From: Fen-1362 sp964597035
Lineage (GTDB): Bacteria; Planctomycetota; Phycisphaerae; Sedimentisphaerales; Anaerobacaceae
Direction: 5' to 3'
DNA: 64,000 nucleotides
Assembly (NCBI GenBank): GCA_964597035.1
Contig: CAZQWM010000004.1
Span: 37,980 to 101,979 of the forward strand
In this document: positions 8,867 through 16,093 of the stretch, one piece after another
Layout of the letters: every line of letters starts with the position of its first letter
How positions within the stretch are numbered: position 1 is the first letter of the stretch
The notes under the pieces: generated by a model
Told to the model about the DNA's origin: nothing
Database searches by the model: none
What the model saw: only the letters and a program-made list of their open reading frames with translations
Position numbers and translations under genes: made by a program

Positions 8867-9628
8867 CTAAAGACCGGCCGGGTCCTGATGGTAGAAGTTT
8901 TTTAATTCCTGATACAGGTCAGGATATATCTTCTGTAATTCCTTCGGCCGTTCGAAAAAGCACTCCGTCGCCACTGCAAAAAACTCTGCCGGGTTCTCGC
9001 CCGCGTATGCCCGCAAAGGCGTCGGCCGATTCTTATCAAGGTCGCGTCTGACCTTCTCGTAGTTTTCGTGCAGCACTCTTGCCCAGGTGATAAAGGCGCT
9101 TCGGTGTTGAAGGACCGCGCTATTGTCACCCCGCCCCGCGGAACTATCCAACTGATGAGCGAATTCATGAAAGACCACGTTATGGCCGTCGTGTATGTCT
9201 GCCGAACCACATCGAACATCGTCCCATGACAGCACCACCGAGCCGCGATGCCACGACTCGCCCAATCGCACCTCCCGCCCTTCGACCACCACGCCCGACG
9301 GCAGCCGGCGTGTCGCCTTTGCCACGTACGCCGCCGGATACACCAATATGGACCGCAGCCCGGGATAGTAATCGGTCTGGCGGTGTAACAGCAGCACGCA
9401 CGCTTGTGCCGCGATGGTCAGCCGAATCTCATCGGTTATCGCAAGCCCTCCGCATCCGATAAATCGCTTCTCAGCCAGGAATATGAGTATATGCCTCTGA
9501 AGCTCCTCTTTATCTTCCGCAGATAATCCGCGGTAATACTCCACGTTGTTTTCGATAATCTCCAGCCACTCCCGTGGAAAGGGCCTGTTACTGATTCTCC
9601 TTCTTCGCCATTTCTTAAATCCCAGCAT
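8867..9628 (-). CDS. mtfA: MtfA-like zinc metallopeptidase (M90)
   Basis: A 253-residue cytosolic protein of the MtfA family. The zinc motif HEFAHQLD sits at 154-161 (ligands His154 and His158, catalytic Glu155). The downstream GENPAEFFAVATECFF stretch supplies the third ligand, as in the family. In E. coli MtfA interacts with the Mlc repressor and affects glucose PTS control; whether that role applies here is unknown. Convergent with the preceding sugar-nucleotide gene, 53 bases apart. ATG start at 9628. Confidence 0.85.
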   Translation of the reverse strand: MLGFKKWRRRRISNRPFPREWLEIIENNVEYYRGLSAEDKEELQRHILIFLAEKRFIGCGGLAITDEIRLTIAAQACVLLLHRQTDYYPGLRSILVYPAAYVAKATRRLPSGVVVEGREVRLGESWHRGSVVLSWDDVRCGSADIHDGHNVVFHEFAHQLDSSAGRGDNSAVLQHRSAFITWARVLHENYEKVRRDLDKNRPTPLRAYAGENPAEFFAVATECFFERPKELQKIYPDLYQELKNFYHQDPAGL

Positions 9629-10117
9629 AATCCACGATTATACCGCCAGCACCTCTCTGAAGACACTACCCACCCCCTGGCGAGCACCATTTCCTGTCCG
9701 TTGGCCCCGGCCCCCACCCGCAATTGGCAGGTATTACCGGGTTTATTGCCAATGCACATGGCATTGGTAATGCCTATCTTAAAGCATACAATTCAAAATC
9801 AACTACCGGAAATCCTTGTTTAATCCGCCTTTCCTGCCCCGGTAAGCCTGCCCTCAAACGCCGTAGTCAGGGTTATAGGCTGGGGTCCAGGTTTTCAGAC
9901 GCGGGAGAAAATCCATTTTTTAATCCCCACCTCACGCTGCGGTGCTTTGTTTTCACAACAAACAACCGACTACGAACAACCAACCAAAGACGAAATTCTA
10001 AATGTGCGGGACGAACATATTTCGGCAAGTTCACCTGTCTCGATTTTCCGCTGGCACAAACTCACCACTGCCCGCGCTCAAAACATTCAGTTGCAGCCTC
10101 TGCCATTTTGTGGGCGT
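9629..10117. other. intergenic region, no gene seen
   Basis: About 490 bases. Visible items: a hairpin of two eight-base arms (GCCAATGC/GCATTGGT, 9748-9768), and a low-complexity stretch near 9955-9990 made of ACAAC/GAAC words like the boilerplate next to uppS. The short plus-strand open frames here lack protein character. Confidence 0.4.
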
Positions 10118-10777
10118 CTATTTCAATTGCCAGCCATCTGGGCAGTAATCACGCCACCACGAAGCGAAAACGCTATAGTCCTCGAATTCTACGTCGTCGT
10201 CGCCGCTCAAATCTCCCACCAGGCCCGGCCCGCTCAACAGCCAGTCGTCAACGAAGTTCGCCAAATCATCGAGTGCCACCACGCACGCCCGCACCTTGTA
10301 CGCAACCGGACTACCCGAGCCAAAATGCATCCACCCGATATTCTCACCCCACACCCAGCCGTCAAAGTTACCATCGCCGTCAATCGTAACGCCGTACTCG
10401 TTCGCGTCGCCCGGCACATTCGGGTCGAAGTTTATCCAGCCCACGTTTTCACCCCAGGCATACCCCCTCAGCTTGCCGGTGCCATCATTAGCAACTCCTG
10501 TATTGGGGTCGCTGTCGTTGGGGTCAAGATTTATCCAGCCAATGTTCTCAGCCCAGATAAATCCCGTCAGCTTCTGAGTCGTAACCTTCGCCCCGACGTT
10601 CGGCCCAGCCACGTTCGGTTCGAAATTCACCCACCCGATATTCTCGCCATACGCATATTGACTCCCGTCATCGTACGGGTCGATATTCTCCGCAAAACAG
10701 ATATTGACGCTACCCATCAAGACTGCACAAACGACACAACTTTTAATTATATCGCTCAGTTTCATTTTCTTTATCAT
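10118..10777 (-). CDS. exported WGENIGW-repeat protein with dockerin-like tail
   Basis: A 219-residue exported protein. A signal peptide ends near residue 29 (ICFA|EN). Four copies of a (W/Y)-x-E-N-(I/V)-G-W-(I/V/M)-(N/H)-(F/L) motif follow at about residues 43, 75, 107 and 142, spaced roughly 32-35 residues, each next to Asp/Asn-rich strands. The C-terminal 50 residues (DDLANFVDDWLLSG..DLSGDDDVEFEDYSVFASWW) look like a degenerate dockerin pair. WGENIGW repeats occur in many exported planctomycete proteins; their ligand is not known to me. ATG at 10777 is adopted; an ATG four codons later is equally possible. Confidence 0.75.
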   Translation of the reverse strand: MIKKMKLSDIIKSCVVCAVLMGSVNICFAENIDPYDDGSQYAYGENIGWVNFEPNVAGPNVGAKVTTQKLTGFIWAENIGWINLDPNDSDPNTGVANDGTGKLRGYAWGENVGWINFDPNVPGDANEYGVTIDGDGNFDGWVWGENIGWMHFGSGSPVAYKVRACVVALDDLANFVDDWLLSGPGLVGDLSGDDDVEFEDYSVFASWWRDYCPDGWQLK

Positions 10778-10811
10778 CCTTTCTCATCTTAGGTTTGCTA
10801 CATGTTGTCTA

Positions 10812-12074
10812 TCACGGGGCATGATTCGTGCCAAAAGTGCAGTTGCCTCCTAAGTCTAATATGTTCGTTGCCGAACCCGCTCCTGTCCCATTGCTATATG
10901 CCGTGTTCTGGTCAACAAGACTGTTTCCTATAAGATGGATGCCGTAGGCATTACCGTCAGCCGAATCTCCGTTGTCGCAGGCCGTGTTGCCGGTTATCGT
11001 ACTACCTTCGTTGGCAAAGATGCCGCTGACGCTGCCATCAGCTGAATTTCCGTTGTTGCTGGCCGTGTTGCCGGCCACTGTACTGCCGATGTAGGTAGCG
11101 ATGCCGTAGACGTAGCTGTGAGCCGAATCTCCGTTGTAGTTGGATGTGTTGCCGGCTATCGTACTACCGGCGTCAGCCCAGATGCCGTAGACGTAGCCGG
11201 TAGCCAAATATCCGTTGCCGTAGACCGTGTTGCCGGTTACTGTACTGCCGATACCAGCGGAGATGCCGTGAACGGTGGTGCCAGCCGAACTTCCGTTGCT
11301 GTTGACCGTGTTGTCGGTTATCGTACAGCTGGCGCCGGCCAAGATGCCGTTGACATAGGTGCCGGTAGCATTATCTCCATTGTCGTAGACCGTGTTGCCG
11401 GTTACCGTACAGTTCTTGGAGGCACGGATGCCGTAAACCTGGCAGTAGCTGCCGGTAGTGGAATGCCCGCAGTTGTAGACTATGTTGCCGATTATCGTAC
11501 TGCCAGTGGAAGCATAGATTCCGTAGACGTTGCTGCCAGAGGAATATCCATTATCACTTGCTGTGCAGTCCTTGACCAAATGGCTTGTGCCTTCAAGATA
11601 AATACCACGTTGGCCATTGGAGGTGGCTCGTATACCAATGATGCGGTGGTCCTGGCCGTAGGTGCCGTTGCCCTCGAAGATGCCACAGTTAAAGTCACGA
11701 ACTGTGCCGTTGCAGATTTCCACATTGGTACGGCCATTCATATAAACTCCGCAATAACCCCCAGAATCCGGACCTTTGAGGGTGTAACCCATCAGGTCAA
11801 TTGTTACGTTATCGCATTCGATAGTAATAGCATGGTTGGCATCAGTGAAGTCTATGTCTTCGACCAGATAATACGAGTTTGGCTCAGTAATGCTCAGTGG
11901 CAAATCAGATGCGTGAATCGGTATTCTCGGCTCGACCTCATCAAGTGTTTTCATCGTTGGTCCGGGTGCTGCTGACGGCTCAAGATTGCCTGCCACAACC
12001 ATTGGGCATAGCCACATCAAGACTACTAAGGCCAGAAAAGCAATCATAAACTTTGAGTTGTTTGATTTTTGCAT
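10812..12074 (-). CDS. exported NosD-like parallel beta-helix protein with 27-residue repeats
   Basis: A 420-residue exported protein. The ATG at 12074 has a TTAGGAG site 5-6 bases upstream. A signal peptide (to about residue 28) precedes a conserved mature N-terminus (GNLEPSAAPGPTMKTLDEVE). Residues 60-180 form an ordinary beta-helix opening (ITIECDNVTIDLMGYTLKG). Residues 183-405 are eight tandem units of 27-31 residues following V-x-G-I-x-A...GST-(I/V)-x-GNT...NG, the pattern of right-handed helix coils. No catalytic residues are evident; binding to polysaccharide or a structural surface role is likely. It lies 34 bases downstream in the series of exported-protein genes. Confidence 0.8.
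   Translation of the reverse strand: MQKSNNSKFMIAFLALVVLMWLCPMVVAGNLEPSAAPGPTMKTLDEVEPRIPIHASDLPLSITEPNSYYLVEDIDFTDANHAITIECDNVTIDLMGYTLKGPDSGGYCGVYMNGRTNVEICNGTVRDFNCGIFEGNGTYGQDHRIIGIRATSNGQRGIYLEGTSHLVKDCTASDNGYSSGSNVYGIYASTGSTIIGNIVYNCGHSTTGSYCQVYGIRASKNCTVTGNTVYDNGDNATGTYVNGILAGASCTITDNTVNSNGSSAGTTVHGISAGIGSTVTGNTVYGNGYLATGYVYGIWADAGSTIAGNTSNYNGDSAHSYVYGIATYIGSTVAGNTASNNGNSADGSVSGIFANEGSTITGNTACDNGDSADGNAYGIHLIGNSLVDQNTAYSNGTGAGSATNILDLGGNCTFGTNHAP
10860..11528. repeat. tandem coding repeat, about 81-93 bp per unit
   Basis: Eight imperfect tandem units in the beta-helix gene. On the plus strand they show as repeated 'TGTTGCCGG(T/C)(T/A)' and 'ATGCCGT' words at roughly 81-84-base spacing. 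They encode the 27-31-residue coils. Unequal crossing-over could change the copy number. Confidence 0.75.
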
Positions 12075-12133
12075 TTTTTATCTCCTAAAGTGCTTACTAT
12101 AAACGAGTTATATTTTTTACGGAGCGACATTCG

Positions 12134-12365
12134 CTATTTAATACGGATTTTCGGTCGAGCCATCACCGTCGCCCCGACGTTCGGCCCGGCCGCGTTCGGC
12201 TCGAAATTCAACGACCCGATATTCTCACCCCACGCGTACTGGCTCCCATCCTCGTATGGGTCGATATTCTCCGCCAAACCAATCGAGACAAGACAACCAG
12301 CATAGAATCGCAGTAGACAAAACCGCAATTGCCACAAAAACTGTTTTTCTATTTTGCCTTCTCAT
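12134..12365 (-). pseudogene. frameshifted, truncated WGENIGW-repeat protein
   Basis: An ATG at 12365 with an AGGA site begins a normal signal peptide (MRRQNRKTVFVAIAVLST). The sequence matching the 10118-10777 protein (AENIDPYEDGSQYAWGENIG, then NFEPNAAGPNVGA) is in another frame, 28 bases out of register. One frameshift near 12303 would join them. After a single repeat the frame ends; the intact relative has four. The first motif is also altered (GENIGS for GENIGW). This is a decayed paralogue of the neighbouring gene. Confidence 0.75.
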
Positions 12366-12422
12366 CGTCGTTTCCTCGCCAACAGAACATTTTGTCATGG
12401 CTGAGATCCTGTAGCTCCTCGT

Positions 12423-13085
12423 TTAGGGATGACTGGTCCATGTATCATATGCCTCTATGTTGTCGGGCTCCCATTTCCAATCGATTCTATTATACACAAA
12501 GGACACGCTTTCGAGATTCGGAGTAATCGTCCTGATTTCCGTAATTATTGCGTCCGTCAGCTTAACCGTATAGTAATGCTCTTCCTGACCAACCGGGTTT
12601 ATTCGATAGAACTTGATTTCGACCTGAGCCATGTGCTCACCCTGGCACATCGCCTGATAGAATGGCACCGTCGCTTTGTCTATGTACTTGAGAATCGTAT
12701 ACGGTTCATGTCTTCGTTGGCCCGTCGGCAGACCGGTCTGTGGGTCAGTCGGCAGGTAAACCCTGTGTTCGTTGCCCACCACAACGATAGTGTCCTCTTT
12801 GCCCGATGCCTCGCAGCTCCCTTCTATATTTCCCTGGTTCTCACCTACGGCAGTCATATGAATCAAATACGACCCTGCCACTTGTGAATGAGATGGTGTC
12901 ATGCTCCAGCTCTCCGGCACGAGCTGTTTGATTTTGTCATACACCTGTGTAAGCGTATGCATCGTTGGCGCCGGCGAATTCTCCGGCTCCAGCGGGCCGG
13001 CACCGACCTTCATCGACCAGCACACCAGCACACACCCCGCCGCCAGTAACAGCAGCACTAACTTTGGCATTACTTTGGACTTCAT
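12423..13085 (-). CDS. Hcp-like protein with Sec signal peptide
   Basis: About 220 residues from the ATG at 13085 (AGGAGG upstream). A signal peptide (MPKLVLLLLAAGCVLVCWS) is followed by an LEPENSPAPTM N-terminus. The rest resembles the Hcp family: an acidic start near IEGSCEASGKEDTIVVV, then PTDPQTGLPTGQRRHEP, YIDKATVPFYQAM, AQVEIKFYR and EEHYYTVKLTDAII, in the order found in Hcp tube proteins of type VI secretion. Genuine Hcp is cytosolic and lacks a signal peptide; no other type VI gene is in the window. An exported, repurposed Hcp fold is the best reading. A longer in-frame start at 13175 also has a strong ribosome site. Confidence 0.75.
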   Translation of the reverse strand: MKSKVMPKLVLLLLAAGCVLVCWSMKVGAGPLEPENSPAPTMHTLTQVYDKIKQLVPESWSMTPSHSQVAGSYLIHMTAVGENQGNIEGSCEASGKEDTIVVVGNEHRVYLPTDPQTGLPTGQRRHEPYTILKYIDKATVPFYQAMCQGEHMAQVEIKFYRINPVGQEEHYYTVKLTDAIITEIRTITPNLESVSFVYNRIDWKWEPDNIEAYDTWTSHP

Positions 13086-13595
13086 TTTTGTTCCTCCTAA
13101 TAAAGACCGATTTGGCGTTTCATTTGCGCACCGATACCGCTTATGAAAAACCCAAAAAAATTGCAAAAAACTCATGCCAGCTCCTCCTTTCCGGCCGTGC
13201 CGGCAAACCAACTATTTACCAATATACACTCCCAAGGCCGGTAAATCAATCCTAAAAATGTACTTTCCTGCTGACATCACAGATTCAACATTCACTCCCC
13301 CGCCCGCCGGCTTGACTTCCCCTCGGAGCATAGCACAGATTCCGGAATGTCTACCACAGAATGCCCTTATTGATGCCCCAAAATCAGTTATCCGCTTCTA
13401 TGAAGCCAGGTCTGTCAATGGCAAAACTTGTCCGCCTTCGATGAATTATGTTTACCCGCCTTTTACGCGCAAAAAAATGACCGAGGACAAACCTTGTCGC
13501 CGGTCACTCCTTTTCTCCCCAGTCTAATGCACTGACAGTAAATGTTCTATAACACCTACTAATTGCGAAAGCTTACGAAAAGCAGAAAAAGGCCT
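13086..13595. other. intergenic region upstream of the Hcp-like gene
   Basis: About 510 bases. It contains, on the minus strand, an extra strong ribosome site (AAAGGAGGAG, 13181-13190) before an ATG at 13175 that is in frame with the Hcp-like gene. No other protein-like frame, RNA gene or clear promoter was recognised. Confidence 0.45.
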
Positions 13596-13922
13596 TTACG
13601 ATTCGATACCGTCAAAGACAATTCCGACCCCTATTGTGGCATCGTCGAGCAACCTTCCGCGTTCAACCCGCACAACTCTTCCGCTCTTTATCCGTGCGTA
13701 TGCACCCTTTTTCTTGGCCAATGTCATTGTCCGCGGGAAGTTCAATTCGATAAAGTGGCCCGGACGAAGTGGAACAGAAGCCGGCAGACGCACCAGAACG
13801 CCGCCCCTACTTATGTTTGTGCTTCTGCCATTGAAGAACCGATTGGCTTCAGGAAGCCAGACACTGACGGGCCAGGATACCTGTGTTCGCTCCGTTTTAC
13901 GCTGCTCGACTAAGGTTTCCAT
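13596..13922 (-). CDS. PilZ-domain protein
   Basis: A 108-residue single-domain protein; the ATG at 13922 has GGAG 8 bases upstream. It fits the PilZ fold: an ERTQVSWPVSVWL first strand with an arginine pair (QRKTER), a NISRGGVLVRLP turn corresponding to the D/N-x-S-x2-G motif, then strands of HFIELNFPRTMTL and a final GVGIVFDGI. PilZ domains bind cyclic di-GMP and act as adaptors for motility, polysaccharide export or development. The arginine motif is less regular than R-x3-R, so nucleotide binding is probable but not assured. Confidence 0.75.
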   Translation of the reverse strand: METLVEQRKTERTQVSWPVSVWLPEANRFFNGRSTNISRGGVLVRLPASVPLRPGHFIELNFPRTMTLAKKKGAYARIKSGRVVRVERGRLLDDATIGVGIVFDGIES

Positions 13923-14163
13923 TTTTGACCTCCATATCAGGATATTCTGTTCATCGTAACATTTTATCGACAACGTTAATCTGGGAAGATTAGACTATTT
14001 AGGCAAATTGAAGATTTTCTCAGAAAAACTTTTTCGGTTGTTTTTGAAATATGCTGATACGACCATTATTATCGGTCTAATTCTGGCCGAATTGGGGATG
14101 TTGAAGCCAATGCGAGTGTATTCGTGCCTCCCTATCATACATCATTGCGGCAGCGAAGGTATA

Positions 14164-14886
14164 TCAGACGGTGTATTCTTTGGAGCGTTTCAGGAACCGC
14201 AATTGGAGCATAATGCCGATGAAAGTCCAGCCGATGAGCAGCAAAGGCAGAAACCAGCTATAGCCGTAATAAATGTGGTTGAGGTTCATCGTGGGCGGGT
14301 CCGCGACGAACGTTTCGTAGCGGTAGATTAGTCCGAAAGAACCGATGGTTATGAGCGAAGCGCCGGCAAAGCTGGTAAACAGCATAACGGCAAGCTTGAA
14401 TACGACAAAGGAAATCATACCGCCGGCTATGAGTCCTACAAGCGCGCCGGCCCAAACAAACTGCTCAGGCAAATGAACTGCTTGCCAGACGCTTGCGGTA
14501 AGCAAACCGCCTGCAACGGCACCGAGGACACAGACGGACCATCGAATAAGGGGCAGAGAGATTACGGTCAAGAGTCCTGCGCCTATAACGCCGCCAAGGA
14601 GGACCTTGTCGAATTGTTCGCCTATCAACATACCGAAATACAGGCCGAGCAGACCGAACCCGATTACGGTAAGGACCTTGTAGATTCTCCAGCCATACAT
14701 CAGCGGGATTACGCCGAAGGACACGGCGATGATGGCCTGGAGAGGGGTAAGAGAGGTGGCCTGATTCCAAACCTGGTCGAGCGTCTGCAGGACGTATCTT
14801 GCACTATAGTCGACCTGCTGGGCAGTTTCGATCTGGGCTGGTGCTGTGGCTTTGCTCGTCTGGGCAAGAATGAAAAGAAGGTCCAT
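14164..14886 (-). CDS. polytopic membrane protein
   Basis: A 240-residue integral membrane protein with seven or so spans and glycine-rich helices (GFGLLGLYFGMLIG, LLGGVIGAGLLTVI). A hydrophilic N-terminal 45 residues may be a signal or external segment. A tail of LRFLKRSKEYTV faces the cytosol. The style matches DUF4203/TMEM198-like proteins, but this is only a resemblance. Its neighbour at 14946-15689 is a similar-size membrane protein on the same strand 59 bases away, so they probably form one unit. Confidence 0.7.
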   Translation of the reverse strand: MDLLFILAQTSKATAPAQIETAQQVDYSARYVLQTLDQVWNQATSLTPLQAIIAVSFGVIPLMYGWRIYKVLTVIGFGLLGLYFGMLIGEQFDKVLLGGVIGAGLLTVISLPLIRWSVCVLGAVAGGLLTASVWQAVHLPEQFVWAGALVGLIAGGMISFVVFKLAVMLFTSFAGASLITIGSFGLIYRYETFVADPPTMNLNHIYYGYSWFLPLLLIGWTFIGIMLQLRFLKRSKEYTV

Positions 14887-14945
14887 CGGCTATTCTCCTT
14901 AATAATCGTCGGCGTTCCATGCCTGTGTCAGCGGTTGTGTTGCCG

Positions 14946-15689
14946 TTACGCCGTTCGCCAGGCAGCGGCCTTGCGATCGCTGCCGTCGGCTTTGCCTTTT
15001 TTGGCTTTTCTGAATTTTTTCTTTACGGCTCCTCTTGCGGCGGCGATACGGCTATCGACTTTCGGCATCACCAGCCACTGCACCGTTGTACCGATGACTG
15101 TAACAATAATGAAGAGTTCTACATATATCTCCTGCCTTGAGGATATGTGAGCAACGGCGGAAAGGCCGTTGTTAGTTAACATCATAATGGTGCCAGCCAG
15201 CAGCAGAGAGGTTCCTGCGGCCGAGCAAAGAACAACTGAGGTTATTCGCCAGCAGGCGGAGCTTAGCCCGACAGGAGCAGCAATCATAATCAGCAGTATC
15301 GGCCAGTTGTAATAGGGCACGCCGATTGTCAGGTCATGCATTATATTAATAAGTTCGCCGGATGTATCGACATAGGGTCGAATCAGGAAAGAGAAACCGT
15401 AAACGGCGACAATTACAGACGCCGTGAGAACAAGGAAAACCTCCTGAAGCCTGAGGGCAAGCAGGACGCCAATGGCAACAAGCGCAGTGAGCAGCATCAG
15501 GTTGGAGTTTTTAGTGAACAGGATGCAAAGCGAGCCGCAATAGGCACCAACGAGCGCAAACATTAATCTTCTGAGGCCCGGGCCTCCCAGCCAAACGAAC
15601 AGACCTACCACCAGCGTAATAACCGTCAAAGGCAACAACGGCTGGATGCCAAGGATACGGCTTTCAAATGTCCATAAGAGCTCAGTCAT
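14946..15689 (-). CDS. polytopic membrane protein with basic tail
   Basis: A 247-residue protein with about seven membrane spans, including a run of glycine-rich helices (VGLFVWLGGPGLRRLMFALVG). The last 35 residues are strongly basic (ARGAVKKKFRKAKKGKADGS). It is first in a two-gene unit with 14164-14886 and shares its general architecture. The basic tail could contact nucleic acid, acidic lipid or ribosomes; this is inference. No family assignment is offered. Confidence 0.7.
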   Translation of the reverse strand: MTELLWTFESRILGIQPLLPLTVITLVVGLFVWLGGPGLRRLMFALVGAYCGSLCILFTKNSNLMLLTALVAIGVLLALRLQEVFLVLTASVIVAVYGFSFLIRPYVDTSGELINIMHDLTIGVPYYNWPILLIMIAAPVGLSSACWRITSVVLCSAAGTSLLLAGTIMMLTNNGLSAVAHISSRQEIYVELFIIVTVIGTTVQWLVMPKVDSRIAAARGAVKKKFRKAKKGKADGSDRKAAAWRTA

Positions 15690-15832
15690 AATCTGCCCAA
15701 CTGTATTAAAATATGTTTATAGTAAGCCGAACTGCCAAATTTTTAGTACATATTTATTTATCGGCCTAAGCTGCCATTAAGGTTAATTCGCGGTGAAATT
15801 GCCAAAGGATGAGGGGAATTTCGAGGCGGGAA

Positions 15833-15916
15833 TGCGGATGAGAGGAGTCGAACCTCCACGAGCGTAAGCCCACAGGCACCTGAAGCCTGCGCGTCTGCCA
15901 ATTCCGCCACATCCGC
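15833..15916 (-). tRNA. tRNA-Leu (anticodon CAG)
   Basis: Read on the minus strand it folds as a class II tRNA: acceptor GCGGATG/CATCCGC, an anticodon arm CAGGC-TTCAGGT-GCCTG giving anticodon CAG, a long variable arm, and a T-arm with GGTTCGACTCC. The discriminator is A. CCA is not encoded in the DNA. Confidence 0.95.
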
Positions 15917-16093
15917 TAATTTCGCTGATAATAGCGACTTTGAATTTATTAGTCAATATCGAGAGTCGATTCAGCCAGCCTTGGAACGGGGAGGAAGCAA
16001 CCGGCTTCGTCATTTACGGGTAATAACACGGATTATCAAGGCGAAATATTATCGGTCCCTAGCGGGCTGGATTAACACCTTGTAAAAGAAACC

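Noticed and set aside
10860..11528. regular repeats that might be a CRISPR array
   Set aside because: The 81-93-base units are continuous coding sequence without unique spacers or cas genes.
12423..13085. evidence of a type VI secretion system
   Set aside because: One Hcp-like gene with a signal peptide and no other type VI component does not make a system.
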